A DNA stretch of 64,000 nucleotides from JACQFK01 sp964619955 (GCA_964619955.1 CAZUJF010000027.1:5153-69152), one strand, 5' to 3'. Positions 1 through 9,465 are shown, counted from the stretch's first letter. Made by a program: numbers and translations. The notes: a model not told the origin generated them from the sequence alone.

Positions 1-2
1 CT

Positions 3-31
3 TTGACCATTTCCGCCCGGGAAAGTAGGAT
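3..31 (+). promoter_or_regulatory. Promoter of the threonine operon
   Basis: A -35 box TTGACC at 3-8 is separated by 17 bases from a -10 box TAGGAT at 26-31. The thrC ATG lies at 43, so a normal start site would leave a leader of only about five bases and no Shine-Dalgarno sequence. Similar promoters close to the start codon recur in the window. Confidence 0.6.
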
Positions 32-42
32 GGGCGGCTCTT

Positions 43-1221
43 ATGGACCTCCGCTGCACCGCCTGCGGGGCCCGGTTCAAGCCCGAGCCCACCCTGTACT
101 CCTGCCGCGCCTGCAACGACCCGCTTGAAGCCGTCTATGACGACGCGGAGTTCGCCCGTGCCGTCTCCTTCGAGGGCCAGGGCGTCTGGCGCTACCAGCC
201 GCTGCTGCCCTTCCCCCGTGCGGTGACGCTCGGCGAAGGCGCCACGGGGCTGCATGCCTGCGAGCGCGTGGGCAAGGAGCTCGGCATCTCCCGGCTCTTC
301 GTCAAGAACGAAGGCGAGAACCCGACGGGCTCGTTCAAGGACCGCGGCATGACGGTCGGCCTCGCCGCCGCCAAAGCCGCCGGCGCGCGCGCGGTGGGCT
401 GCGCCTCGACGGGCAACACCTCCGCCTCCATGGCCGCCTACGCCGCCCGCGCGGGACTGAAGGCGCTGGTCCTGCTCCCCGCCGGCAAGGTCGCCCTCGG
501 AAAACTCAGCCAGGCCATCGCCCACGGCGCCCGCATCGCGCAGGTCGAGGGCAACTTCGACGACGCCATGCGCCTCATCGTCGAACTCTCCGTGAAGGAA
601 CAGGCCGTCTACCTGCTCAACTCCCTGAACCCGTACCGCCTCGAGGGGCAGAAGACGCTCGCGTTCGAGGTCTGCGAGGCCCTCGGGAAGGCGCCGGACG
701 TGCTCGTGCTCCCCATGGGCAACGCGGGCAACATCAGCGCGATCTGGAAGGGCTTCCTCGAATGGAAGCGCCTGGGCCGCATCCAGAAGCTGCCCCGCAT
801 GATCGGCGTGCAGGCCGAGAAGGCCTCGCCGCTCGCCCGGGCCTGGCGCGACAAGACCGAGTACCGGCCCCAGGCCGACCCCGAGACCCTCGCGACCGCG
901 ATCCGCATCGGCTCGCCCGTGAACTGGCGCAAGGCGATGGCCGCGCTCAAGGACTCCGGCGGCGACGCCGGGACCGTCACGGACGACGAGATCCTCTCCG
1001 CCCAGCAGTACCTCGCCCGGACCGAGGGGCTCTTCGTCGAGCCCGCGAGCGCGGTCCCCATCGCCTGGCTGCGCAAGCAGCGCCTCGCGGACGCGGAGAC
1101 GGTGGTCTGCGTCACGACCGGTCACGGGCTCAAGGATCCCGACGCGCTCTCGAAAGCGCCCGTGATCATGCAGCAGGTCAAGCCCACGCTCGACGCCCTG
1201 AGAAAGGTCCTCGAGGCATGA
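43..1221 (+). CDS. thrC: Threonine synthase
   Basis: PLP enzyme that converts O-phosphohomoserine to threonine in the cytoplasm, the last step of threonine synthesis. The 392-residue protein starts with a small zinc-ribbon-like element (CTAC at 5-8, CRAC at 21-24). The PLP lysine is K99 in the motif NPTGSFKDRGM, and STGNTSAS and a glycine-rich phosphate loop follow, as in fold-type II PLP enzymes. It is the first gene of thrC-hom-lysC; its TGA overlaps the hom ATG, so translation is probably coupled. The ATG at 43 is the first in-frame start after a good promoter. No truncation is seen. Confidence 0.95.
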   Translation: MDLRCTACGARFKPEPTLYSCRACNDPLEAVYDDAEFARAVSFEGQGVWRYQPLLPFPRAVTLGEGATGLHACERVGKELGISRLFVKNEGENPTGSFKDRGMTVGLAAAKAAGARAVGCASTGNTSASMAAYAARAGLKALVLLPAGKVALGKLSQAIAHGARIAQVEGNFDDAMRLIVELSVKEQAVYLLNSLNPYRLEGQKTLAFEVCEALGKAPDVLVLPMGNAGNISAIWKGFLEWKRLGRIQKLPRMIGVQAEKASPLARAWRDKTEYRPQADPETLATAIRIGSPVNWRKAMAALKDSGGDAGTVTDDEILSAQQYLARTEGLFVEPASAVPIAWLRKQRLADAETVVCVTTGHGLKDPDALSKAPVIMQQVKPTLDALRKVLEA

Positions 1222-2240
1222 AGATCCTGCTCGTCGGCTTCGGCGTCGTGGGACGCTCCACCCTGGAACTGTTCGAGGAGCAGCGTTCCAAGCTCTACTC
1301 CCGCCACGGCCTCTCCCCGCAGATCGTCGGCGTCATCGACTCGAAGGGCGCGGCGATCTCCCCGGCGGGCCTGGACGTGCGGACGCTGCTCGAGGCCAAG
1401 GACAAACACGGCTCGGTCGGCGCGTATCCCGCGCACGGCGTTCGCGGCGCGAAGGAGTCCGACCTCATCGCCGAAAGCGAGGCGCAGCTCGTCATCGAGG
1501 CGACGCCGACGACCGTGAAGACGCCGGGCCCCTCGCTCGAACGGCTGAAGGCCGCGTTTCGCACCGGCAAACACGTGATCTGCGTCAACAAGGCGCCGCT
1601 CGCGGTGGCCTTCCCCGCGCTGCAGGAGCTCAGCCGCCACAACCGCAGCCTGTTCCGCTACTCGGGGACGGTGGGCGGCGGGACGCCCGTGCTCGCCCTC
1701 GCGGAGGAGGTCGCCCGCGGCAGCGAGGTGACCGCCGTGCGCGCCATCCTCAACGGGACCACGAATTTCATCCTCACGCGCATGGACAAGGACGGCTGGG
1801 ACTTCGACACCGCGCTCAAGGAGGCCCAGCGCCTCGGCTACGCGGAGGCGGACCCCTCGTCCGACGTGGACGGCGTGGACACCGCGACGAAGATCGTGAT
1901 CCTCGCCAACGGCGTGCTCGGGCGTCCCTGCACGATCTCCGACGTGAGGATCGAGGGCATCCGCGGCGTCACCAAGGCCCGCGTGGACGCGGCGAAGAAG
2001 GCCAGCAAGGCGGTCAAGCTGATCGCGCGCATCGGCGAGGCGGGGCTGTCCGTCTCGCCCGAGGAGGTGGATGCCGACTCGCCGCTGAACGTCGGCGGCA
2101 GCCTCAACTGCCTCTCGCTCACCCTGAAGACCGGCGGCGACGTCTCGCTGACCGGGCGGGGCGCGGGCGGTCCGGAGACCGCGACCGCGGTGATGCGCGA
2201 TCTCATCGACATCTGGCATTCCATCGGGAGCGCGCGATGA
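1218..2240 (+). CDS. hom: Homoserine dehydrogenase
   Basis: Reduces aspartate semialdehyde to homoserine with NAD(P)H. The start ATG at 1218 overlaps the thrC stop. The 340-residue protein begins with a Rossmann motif (VGFGVVG) and carries the catalytic-domain signatures VNKAPLA, GGGTPVLAL, ILNGTTNFIL and YAEADPSSDVDG(VD). It ends soon after the catalytic domain and lacks the C-terminal ACT domain found in many bacterial homologues, so direct threonine feedback through ACT is not expected; regulation may fall on the adjacent aspartate kinase. An in-frame extension upstream to 762 exists but lies inside thrC and has no family similarity. Confidence 0.93.
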   Translation: MKILLVGFGVVGRSTLELFEEQRSKLYSRHGLSPQIVGVIDSKGAAISPAGLDVRTLLEAKDKHGSVGAYPAHGVRGAKESDLIAESEAQLVIEATPTTVKTPGPSLERLKAAFRTGKHVICVNKAPLAVAFPALQELSRHNRSLFRYSGTVGGGTPVLALAEEVARGSEVTAVRAILNGTTNFILTRMDKDGWDFDTALKEAQRLGYAEADPSSDVDGVDTATKIVILANGVLGRPCTISDVRIEGIRGVTKARVDAAKKASKAVKLIARIGEAGLSVSPEEVDADSPLNVGGSLNCLSLTLKTGGDVSLTGRGAGGPETATAVMRDLIDIWHSIGSAR

Positions 2241-3616
2241 AACTCGTCATGAAATTCGGCGGCAGCTCGGTGGCGGACGCGGCCCGCATGCGCCGCTGCG
2301 CGACGCTGGTGAAGGAACGCACGCCGCAGGACCGCGTCGTCGTCGTCGTCTCCGCCCTCGACGGCATGACGGAGGAGCTGCTCGCCCTGGCGGAGGCGGC
2401 GGGGACCTCCAACGCCCCGGCGATGAAGGCGCGCCTCGACGAGCTCCGCACGCGGCACCAGGCCGCCGCGAAGGAGCTGGGCAAACCCGCCCTGCTCGAC
2501 GGGCTGCTCGAACAGCTGGACCGCCTGGCCCTGGGCATCTCGATGGTCGGGGAGCTGACGCCGCGGTCCCGCGACGCGGTGGTCTCCTTCGGCGAACGGC
2601 TGTCCGCGCCGCTCTTCTCCCGCGCCCTCGAGCTGGAGGGCCTGAAATCCCGCGCCTGGACGGGCCAGGAGATCGGGCTCGTCACGGACGAGCGCTTCGG
2701 CGAGGCCGAGCCGCTGATGGAGCTCTCGCTCTACCAGATCGCCGGCGCGCTCAAGGCTCCGCTCGAGGCGGGCGAGGTCGCCGTCGTCACGGGCTTCATC
2801 GCCGCCACGCAGCACGGGGTCGTCACCACGATCGGCCGCGGCGGCAGCGACTACACGGCGACCATCGTCGGGGCGGCGCTCAAGGCCGACGAGGTCTGGA
2901 TCTGGAGCGACGTGGACGGCCTGATGACGGCGGATCCGCGCATCGTGCCCGGGGCGCGCCTGCTGACGCAGATCCGCTTCATCGAGGCGATCGAGATGGG
3001 GCTCTTCGGGGCCAAGTCCATGCATCCGCGCGCGCTGGAGCCGGCGGCGGACCGGAAGATCCCGGTCCGCATGAAGAACACGTTCAATCCGCAGGGCCCG
3101 GGGACGCTGATCTCCGACGACGGCGGACGCCCGAACGAGATCATCCGGTCGGTGCTGCTCGTCAAGGACGCCGGCCTGATCAACATCCAGGGCGCCGCCA
3201 TGATGGGGCGTCCCGGGACGGCCGCCAAGATCCTCTCCCTGCTCGCGCGCGAGCTGATCAACGTGCGCATGATCATCCTGTCGGTGTCCGAGGGCGGGAT
3301 CTCCCTGGCGGTCAACGGCGCGCAGGCGGCGCAGTCCAAGGCGCTGCTCGAGGCGAACCTGCTGCGGACGGGCGACGCGCGCGAGATCCAGCTGATCGAG
3401 AAGGTGTCGATCGTCGCGGTGATCGGCAGCTACATGCGCGGCTATCCCGGCACGGCGGGGCGCGTCTTCACGGCGGCCGGCCGCGCAGGCGTGAACGTCA
3501 TGGCCATCGCGCAGGGCTCGTCGGAGCTCTCGATCTCCTTCATCGTCAAGGGCGAGCAGGGGCCGGACGCGGTCCGGGTGCTCCACGAGGAGTTCCTCGG
3601 GACGAAGGCGGTTTAG
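2237..3616 (+). CDS. lysC: Aspartate kinase
   Basis: Phosphorylates aspartate at the entry to the lysine, threonine and methionine pathway. The 459-residue protein begins with the kinase signature KFGGSSVAD, has the nucleotide-binding segment TTIGRGGSDYTAT and the aspartate-site stretch MHPRALEP, then two C-terminal ACT-type regulatory repeats (about residues 310-450). The start overlaps the hom stop (ATGA). The order thrC-hom-lysC makes a complete threonine branch except for asd and thrB. Its TAG stop shares bases with the stop of the convergent PDZ gene. ThrA, MetL and LysC isozymes cannot be told apart from sequence alone; the operon favours a threonine-pathway role. Confidence 0.93.
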   Translation: MKLVMKFGGSSVADAARMRRCATLVKERTPQDRVVVVVSALDGMTEELLALAEAAGTSNAPAMKARLDELRTRHQAAAKELGKPALLDGLLEQLDRLALGISMVGELTPRSRDAVVSFGERLSAPLFSRALELEGLKSRAWTGQEIGLVTDERFGEAEPLMELSLYQIAGALKAPLEAGEVAVVTGFIAATQHGVVTTIGRGGSDYTATIVGAALKADEVWIWSDVDGLMTADPRIVPGARLLTQIRFIEAIEMGLFGAKSMHPRALEPAADRKIPVRMKNTFNPQGPGTLISDDGGRPNEIIRSVLLVKDAGLINIQGAAMMGRPGTAAKILSLLARELINVRMIILSVSEGGISLAVNGAQAAQSKALLEANLLRTGDAREIQLIEKVSIVAVIGSYMRGYPGTAGRVFTAAGRAGVNVMAIAQGSSELSISFIVKGEQGPDAVRVLHEEFLGTKAV

Positions 3617-4566
3617 CGCGGCAGGGGGCGGAATTCGAGCGTGACCGGGCGCCCGGCGCGCTCCACGGTGATCTTCATGCCCTGCTGGCTCTTCATCGCG
3701 GGGTTGTTCAGCATCGTGCGCACGTCCGCGACGTTGCTGAGCGGCTGTCCATTGACTTCCCGGATCACGTCCCCCGCGGCCAGGCCCCGCGCCGCGCCGA
3801 TCGAGCCGGAATTGACGTTCTCGATGCGGAGGCCTCCGCCCGCGTACGGCGAGACCCGGAAGTCCTGGTCCAGGACCCGCTCCGAATTCTGCATCGCCCA
3901 GTCCAGTTCGTCGGGATCGATGCCCCAGACCTGGCGGCCGTCGCTCGACGACAGCAGGCGGCTCTTGAAGTTTTCGCTCGTGTAGGCCTGGCCGAGGCGG
4001 TTGGGCTTCGTGCCGAGCGGGGTGCGCAGGGGTCCCCCGGGCCCGGGCTCCGCGCCCGCCGGCGGAGGGGTGACCGCCTGGTCGATGACCAGTTCCTCGC
4101 GCCGTCCGTCCTTCGTGGCGAAGACCGCGCGGTCCCGGAACACGTCCTGGAGCAGCCAGCCCCGGAACTCGTCGAAGGTCTTGCCCTCCTGGAGGATCTC
4201 CTCGCCGACGTAGGCGACCAGGTCCAGGTTCCGGCTCGTGGAGCGGATGAAGGCGACGCCGCGGGCGGGCTCCTTCTCGCTGGGCAGCGTGCCTTTGAGC
4301 AGCGCCTTGAAGAGGGAGGGCGCCTTGACGCCGGACTCCACGGCCTTCTTTTCGAGGGGGTTCGGGAGCGATTTGAGGGCGCCGTCCCCCGAATCCTGCA
4401 GGCGGGCCGGCGCGCTGCGGGACGCCCCCTCCTCGGGCTGGAAATCCGCGAGGGATCCGCCCGGCGGGGCGAAGAGGAGGAATTTCCAGGCGAAGACCGC
4501 GATGGCGGCCCCGAGGATCAGGTTGATCCCCCAGAGGCCGCGGTTCAGGGCCCGTACGTCGTTCAT
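3613..4566 (-). CDS. GspC-like inner-membrane protein with C-terminal PDZ domain
   Basis: 317 residues: a short cytoplasmic N-terminus, one membrane helix (about 12-32), a proline-rich linker, a central segment resembling the GspC homology region (about 95-160), and a C-terminal PDZ domain (about 225-315) with a typical ligand loop (GLAAGDVIREVNGQPLS). In type II secretion GspC links the inner-membrane platform to the secretin. The gene lies 39 bases downstream of pilT on the same strand, and a secretin is 5 kb upstream, which fits a secretion or pilus role. The family assignment rests on architecture, not on strong motif identity. Confidence 0.65.
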   Translation of the reverse strand: MNDVRALNRGLWGINLILGAAIAVFAWKFLLFAPPGGSLADFQPEEGASRSAPARLQDSGDGALKSLPNPLEKKAVESGVKAPSLFKALLKGTLPSEKEPARGVAFIRSTSRNLDLVAYVGEEILQEGKTFDEFRGWLLQDVFRDRAVFATKDGRREELVIDQAVTPPPAGAEPGPGGPLRTPLGTKPNRLGQAYTSENFKSRLLSSSDGRQVWGIDPDELDWAMQNSERVLDQDFRVSPYAGGGLRIENVNSGSIGAARGLAAGDVIREVNGQPLSNVADVRTMLNNPAMKSQQGMKITVERAGRPVTLEFRPLPR

Positions 4567-4605
4567 GATCTCACCAATCCCGGTTCGCGCCGGGATCCCG
4601 CGGGA

Positions 4606-5730
4606 TCACCGGCGTCCGCCGCCCATGCCGCCCCCGCCGCCGACCCCGAAGTTGCGCTGCGCATCCTTCGAGATGCCCCGCAGCTCCAGCTTGAGCTCGT
4701 CGGGGCTGTCCGCGGCCGAGAGGGCGTCCTCCAGCGTGATCAGGTCGCGCTCCAGAAGCGACTTGAGCGACTGGTTGAACGTCATGCAGCCGTAATAACT
4801 GCCTTCTTTCAACGCCTTGTACAGCTCCCGGGTTTTCCCATGGAGCAAAAGTTCCTGGACGGTCGGGGTGGCGGCCATCAGCTCGATGGCGGGCATGCGC
4901 GCGGTGCCGTCCTTGGTGGGCAGCAGGCGCTGGGAGATCACGCCCTCCAGCAGGGTGGACATCTGCAGCTGAAGGAAGGCGTGGGAGCTCGGCGGGAAGA
5001 AATTGATGATGCGGTCCACCGTCTGCATCGCGTTGAGCGCGTGCAGCGTGGAGACGACGAGGTGGCCGGTCTCCGCCGCATGGACCGCGGCCTCCATCGT
5101 CTCGATGTCGCGCATTTCGCCGATGAAAATCACGTCCGGCGACTGGCGGACCGCGTGCTTGAGCGCCGCGACGAAGGAGTCGGTGTCCTGCCCGATCTCG
5201 CGCTGGTCGATGACCGACTTCTTGTCCGTGAACGTGAACTCGATCGGATCCTCGACCGTGATGATGTGCTTCTCCTCGGTCTCGTTGATGTACTCCAGCA
5301 TCGAGGCGATGGTCGTGGACTTGCCGGAGCCCGCGGTCCCCGTCACCAGGAGCAGGCCGCGGGGCAGCAGCGCCAGGCGCCGGAGCTGGTCGGCCGGCAG
5401 GCCCAGCTCCTCCATGCTCGGCACCTTCGCGCGGATGTGGCGGAACACCATGCCGATGTAGCCGCGCTGGCGGAAGATGTTGGCGCGGAAGCGGCCGACG
5501 CCGTAGATCTCGTACGAGACGTCGACCTCGCCCTTCTCTGCGAATTTCTTCTTCGCGAAGTCGTCGCAGACCTCGTTGAAGACCTCGAGCATGTTCTCCT
5601 CGGTGAGCGGCTGGCCGCCCATCGAGACCACGCGTCCGATCACGCGCATGGCGGGGGGCACGCCCACCTTGAGGAAGAGGTCGGAGGCGTCCTCCTTGAC
5701 CATGGCGGCGAAGATGCTGGCGACTTCCAT
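4606..5730 (-). CDS. pilT: PilT/PilU-type retraction ATPase
   Basis: Hexameric AAA+ secretion ATPase that powers type IV pilus retraction at the inner-membrane base. The 374-residue protein has Walker A GTAGSGKST (131-139), an Asp-box region after it (ITVEDPIEFTF), a Walker B with the acidic signature FIGEMRD, and the His-box HLVVSTLHALNAMQTVDRI. PilT homologues usually read IRDLET after GEMRD; here DIETMEAA follows. The C-terminus is a glycine-rich tail (GVGGGGGMGGGRR), which is unusual. The start ATG at 5730 gives the standard PilT N-terminus. PilU cannot be excluded. Confidence 0.88.
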   Translation of the reverse strand: MEVASIFAAMVKEDASDLFLKVGVPPAMRVIGRVVSMGGQPLTEENMLEVFNEVCDDFAKKKFAEKGEVDVSYEIYGVGRFRANIFRQRGYIGMVFRHIRAKVPSMEELGLPADQLRRLALLPRGLLLVTGTAGSGKSTTIASMLEYINETEEKHIITVEDPIEFTFTDKKSVIDQREIGQDTDSFVAALKHAVRQSPDVIFIGEMRDIETMEAAVHAAETGHLVVSTLHALNAMQTVDRIINFFPPSSHAFLQLQMSTLLEGVISQRLLPTKDGTARMPAIELMAATPTVQELLLHGKTRELYKALKEGSYYGCMTFNQSLKSLLERDLITLEDALSAADSPDELKLELRGISKDAQRNFGVGGGGGMGGGRR

Positions 5731-5802
5731 GGGTGGATCTCCCGGTAGCGGCTGAGCGGGCGGCCCGTCGACGTCCGCGAAAGGGCGGACGCGGCACCGA
5801 AG

Positions 5803-6807
5803 CTAGTTTATCCCATCCGGCGAGTGGAGGGTCCGGAAAAGCTCCTGGATGAGCTCCTTCAGGCCCGCCCCGGTCACCGCCGAGATCTGCAGCAGGGTCT
5901 TGAGTTTCAGCTTCTTCTTCAGGGCCTTCGCGCCCTCCGCGGCGCCCGTCGCGTCCATCTTCGTGGCCACGACGATCTCGGGCTTCGCGCCGAGCACGGC
6001 GCTGTAGCTCTCCAGCTCCTTCCGGATCGCGGCATAGGCCTTCGCCGGCGGCTGCAGCGCCTCCGGCGAGCAGTCGACCAGATGCACGATGAGCCGGGTC
6101 CGCTCGATGTGCTTGAGGAATTGGTCCCCGAGCCCCTTCCCCTCATGGGCGCCCTCGATGATGCCGGGAAGATCGGCGACGACCACGTCCCGGTAGTCGG
6201 ATCCGCGGATGACGCCGAGGTTCGGGATCAGCGTGGTGAACGGATAGTTGGCGATTTTCGGGCGGGCCGACGAAACCCGGCCGATCAGGGTGGATTTCCC
6301 GGCGTTGGGCAGGCCGACGAGGCCCACGTCCGCGATCATCTTGAGCTCGAGCTTGATGTGGCGCTCGACCCCCGGCTGGCCGAGTTCCGCCTTGCGGGGC
6401 GTCTGGCGGGAGGCGGTGGCGAAATGCTGGTTGCCCCGGCCGCCCCGGCCGCCCTTGCACACGACGAGGCGGTCCCCCGGCCGGGCCAGGTCCTTCAGGA
6501 GCACGTTCCGCTCGATGTCCCGCACCAGGGTCCCGACGGGGACCCGGATCAGCAGGTCCCGGCCGCCCTTCCCCGAGCAGTTCTTGTTCGATCCGTTCTC
6601 GCCGCTCTGGGCGACGAAGCGGGGCTGGTGGGTGAGATGGTAGAGCGTGTTGTAGTTTTCGTCCGCCACGAGGATGACGTCGCCGCCCCGGCCGCCGTCG
6701 CCGCCGGCGGGCCCCCCCTTGGGCATGTTGCTCTCGCGGATGAAGGCGACGCTGCCGTTGCCGCCGGACCCCGCCTTCATGCGGGCGATGTGCTCGTCTC
6801 GGAACAT
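5803..6807 (-). CDS. obgE: Obg/CgtA ribosome-associated GTPase
   Basis: Large-subunit assembly and stress GTPase. The 334-residue protein has the glycine-rich Obg fold (1-158, with the typical GGDGGRGGDV and KGGRGGRGN stretches) and a G domain with P-loop GLPNAGKST (about 165-173), switch II DLPGIIEGAHEGKGLG and the guanine-specificity motif, seen here as ATKMD in place of NKxD. The C-terminal OCT domain of some homologues is absent. It follows rplU in the classical rplU-(rpmA)-obgE order, but rpmA is not between them. The ATG at 6807 gives a full Obg domain. Confidence 0.95.
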   Translation of the reverse strand: MFRDEHIARMKAGSGGNGSVAFIRESNMPKGGPAGGDGGRGGDVILVADENYNTLYHLTHQPRFVAQSGENGSNKNCSGKGGRDLLIRVPVGTLVRDIERNVLLKDLARPGDRLVVCKGGRGGRGNQHFATASRQTPRKAELGQPGVERHIKLELKMIADVGLVGLPNAGKSTLIGRVSSARPKIANYPFTTLIPNLGVIRGSDYRDVVVADLPGIIEGAHEGKGLGDQFLKHIERTRLIVHLVDCSPEALQPPAKAYAAIRKELESYSAVLGAKPEIVVATKMDATGAAEGAKALKKKLKLKTLLQISAVTGAGLKELIQELFRTLHSPDGIN

Positions 6808-6941
6808 GGGAAGTGAAGCCTACCGCGCCCGTCGGGAAAAAATCAACGGGAAGGCCGGCCCGACGCGGACCCGTCCCGGGCTGGAAAGGAAGCGTCCCAA
6901 GGCGCCGCCGGGAACGTCAGCCGCCGGGTTCGCGAAGGGGC

Positions 6942-7256
6942 TTAGCCCTTCACGATGTCGGTGATCTTGACGGTGGTGAGGCGGGACCGATGGCCGCGCA
7001 GGCGGTGGTACCCCTCGCGGCGACGATACTTGAAGACGCGAACCTTCTCGCCCTTGAAGTTCTTCACCACCTCGGCCAGGACCTTGGCGCCCTTGACGAG
7101 CGGCTTCCCGATCTCGGCCTTCTGACCGTCGTGGTACAGGACCACGTCGGTAAACTCGACCTTGGAGCCCTCATCCGGGCCCTGGCGGTCGAGCTCGAGG
7201 GTGACGCCCTTCTCGGCGCGGTACTGGCGTCCGCCGTTCTTGAAAATCGCGTACAT
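6942..7256 (-). CDS. rplU: 50S ribosomal protein L21
   Basis: 104-residue ribosomal protein of the large subunit. The sequence starts MYAIFKNGGRQYRAEKG, the standard L21 N-terminus, and ends with the RNA-binding segment KYRRREGYHRLRGHRSRLT. The start at 7256 was chosen over an in-frame upstream start at 7295 because it matches the family. It lies between the RNase E/G gene and obgE on the same strand. The next downstream gene would normally be rpmA (L27); only 134 bases separate rplU from obgE, too few for L27. Confidence 0.95.
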   Translation of the reverse strand: MYAIFKNGGRQYRAEKGVTLELDRQGPDEGSKVEFTDVVLYHDGQKAEIGKPLVKGAKVLAEVVKNFKGEKVRVFKYRRREGYHRLRGHRSRLTTVKITDIVKG

Positions 7257-7303
7257 AGGGCCGATCTTTATATCAGAGGGTCGGATCCAACACAAGGCCT
7301 ATT

Positions 7304-8839
7304 TCAACGGACGAAATCGTAGACCTTCTCCCCGGCCGGATTGTAGCAGGAGAACTCCACCCGGTTGGACGCCAGCTCCCGCGTGGGCGTCAGATGGATG
7401 CGCTTCTTGTGCTTCTCCTCGAGCGCCTTGAGCTCCTCGAGGCGTCCCTTGAAGTAGCCCGCCACCTCGGGGCTCACCCGGGCCTCCACGAGGGCGATGT
7501 CCTCGCGGTCGAGCGTGCCCTTGAGCGCCCGCATCACCTCGAGGCCCATCGACTCGATGTTCTTCACGAATCCCGTGCCCCCGCAGGCCGGACAGGGCTC
7601 GCTGGAGACCACCTGCAGGCTCGGGCGGGTCTTCTGCCGGGCGATCTGCAGGAGGCAGAATTGCGACAAGGGCAGGATCACCATCTGCGCGCGGTCCTTC
7701 TTGGACTCCTCCCGGACCAGCGCCTCCAGCTCGCGGCGGTGGCGCTCCGCCTTCATGTCGATGAAGTCGACGACGATGATGCCGCCCAGGTCGCGCAGGC
7801 GGAGCTGGCGCATGAGCTCGACGGCCGCCTCCTGGTTCGTCTTCAGGGCGAGGTCCTCGGGGCTGGCCTCCCGGACGAGCTTCCCCGAATTCACGTCGAT
7901 CGCGGTCATCCCCTCGGTGGGCTCGATGATGAGCGAACCGCCCGAAGGCAGGTGGACGACCCGGCTCGCCAGCTGCTCGATCTGGTATTCCAGGTCGTGC
8001 CGCTGGAAGAGCGGCATGGGGTCCTCGTAGAGTTCGAGCCGGTCCCGGAAGCGGGGCATCACGTGGTCGAAGAACTCGCAGAGGCGCGCGTGGACCGTCT
8101 TGTCGTCGACGATCACCCGGCGGATGTCGGACTGGAAGAAGTCGCGCACCGTGCGAAGCACGAGCTCCGTCTCCTGGTACAGCGTCGCCGGGGCGTGCGC
8201 CTCGCGGGCCCGCTGCTCCACGGACCCCCAGACCCGCTGGAGGTACTCGAAGTCGTTGCGGAGGTCCTGCGCCGTGGTGTCCGCGGACGACGTCCGCACG
8301 ATGAAGCCGACATTCGAGGGCTGCTCCCCCGTCAGCTCCTTCATGAGGGATTTCAGCTGCGCCCGCTGTTCCGGCTGCGTGATCTTCTTGGACACCCCCA
8401 CCTTGGTCGTCAGGGGCGTGAGAACGAGAAAGCGTCCGGGCAGCGAGATCTCCATCGAGACCGAGGGGCCCTTTTCGCCGAAGGAATCGCGGATGACCTG
8501 GACGACGACCTCCTGCCCCGGCTTGAGCAGGTTCTGGATGAGGCGACGGGGCCCCGGGGAGGCCTTGCCCCGCTGCGGCCGGTGGTAGGGCTCCTCCCCC
8601 TCGCCCACGGTCTCCGAGACGTGCAGGAAGGCGTTCCGGTCGAGCCCCAGGTTCACGAAGGCGGCCTGGAGGCTCGCATGCACGTTCTCCACCCGGCCCT
8701 TGTAGAGGTTGCCGACGAGGGTTTCGTGGCTGCTCCGCTCGACATGCAGGTCCTCGAGCCGGGAGTCCCGCGCCACCGCGATCCGGGTCTCCTCCTTCTC
8801 GCGGGCGTTGACCAGCATCCAGCGCTCGCCGCCGCTCAT
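7304..8839 (-). CDS. rng: Ribonuclease E/G family protein
   Basis: Endoribonuclease for RNA processing and decay. From the ATG at 8839 the protein has 511 residues: an S1 RNA-binding domain (about 35-130, with VGNLYKGRVENV and AAFVNLGLDRNAFLHVSE), RNase-H-like and 5' sensor regions, the catalytic Mg-binding aspartates in TAIDVNSG and VVDFIDM, and a zinc-link CPACGGTG. It lacks the long disordered degradosome scaffold of enterobacterial RNase E, so it is RNase G-like in size. The ATG overlaps the stop of the upstream DUF2344 gene. An upstream in-frame extension lies in that gene and is not real. Confidence 0.92.
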   Translation of the reverse strand: MSGGERWMLVNAREKEETRIAVARDSRLEDLHVERSSHETLVGNLYKGRVENVHASLQAAFVNLGLDRNAFLHVSETVGEGEEPYHRPQRGKASPGPRRLIQNLLKPGQEVVVQVIRDSFGEKGPSVSMEISLPGRFLVLTPLTTKVGVSKKITQPEQRAQLKSLMKELTGEQPSNVGFIVRTSSADTTAQDLRNDFEYLQRVWGSVEQRAREAHAPATLYQETELVLRTVRDFFQSDIRRVIVDDKTVHARLCEFFDHVMPRFRDRLELYEDPMPLFQRHDLEYQIEQLASRVVHLPSGGSLIIEPTEGMTAIDVNSGKLVREASPEDLALKTNQEAAVELMRQLRLRDLGGIIVVDFIDMKAERHRRELEALVREESKKDRAQMVILPLSQFCLLQIARQKTRPSLQVVSSEPCPACGGTGFVKNIESMGLEVMRALKGTLDREDIALVEARVSPEVAGYFKGRLEELKALEEKHKKRIHLTPTRELASNRVEFSCYNPAGEKVYDFVR

Positions 8840-9465
8840 GGCCGCTCCGCCAGTTGCGTGAAGGTCTTCTTGATGCGCACCCGGCCGTCGACCGCGATGC
8901 CGATCGAGCGCAAAACCTCCTCGGGTTTCGCCGTCCCCTGGTCCGTCACCCGGATCCGCAGATAGACCCGGCCCCCTTCGCCCTCGACCGCCAGCGCATA
9001 CTTGCGGACGTCCACCATCTTGGACCCCTTGTCGCTCTTGCGCTCGACGGGACACTCCTTGAGGGCCAGGAAGGCCCGGACGCGTTCGCTGAAATCCGCG
9101 GCCGGGTCGGGACAGAGGGCCTCGTATTCGACGTAGTCCACGTAGGAGCGCTTCTTGTGGTCGAAAGCCTCCGCGGACGTGATCCCGACCCCCTCCGGAA
9201 GCTGCTCCCGCAGCCGGGATTCGATCTGGCGCGGGGAAACCCAGCTCGTCAGCTCGAATTCGAGGATCTCGTCCGAGGACTCGATGCCCAGCCCCAGGGC
9301 CGTGGGAAAGGCCAGGATGGGATGGGGGTTGTACCCCTCGGTCATGCGCAGCGGAAGCTCGGTCCGCCGGAACGTGCGCTCGAACAGCCGCATCAGGTCG
9401 TGATGCGACAGAAAGCGCATCCGCCCGGTCTTCGAAAAGCGGACCCGGAACGCGAATATGTTCAT
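8836..9465 (-). CDS. DUF2344 / TIGR03936-type radical-SAM-linked protein
   Basis: 209 residues starting at the ATG at 9465 (MNIFAFRVRFSKTGRMRFLS). The signature RFLSHHDLMRLFERTFRRTELPL and MTEGYNPHPILAFPTALGLGIES identifies the family that is usually encoded beside, or fused to, a B12-binding radical SAM protein and next to RNase E/G, L21 and Obg. The biochemical role is not established. The matching radical SAM gene is not in the window; upstream is an unrelated secretin. The stop overlaps the rng start, so the two are translationally coupled. Confidence 0.85.
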   Translation of the reverse strand: MNIFAFRVRFSKTGRMRFLSHHDLMRLFERTFRRTELPLRMTEGYNPHPILAFPTALGLGIESSDEILEFELTSWVSPRQIESRLREQLPEGVGITSAEAFDHKKRSYVDYVEYEALCPDPAADFSERVRAFLALKECPVERKSDKGSKMVDVRKYALAVEGEGGRVYLRIRVTDQGTAKPEEVLRSIGIAVDGRVRIKKTFTQLAERP

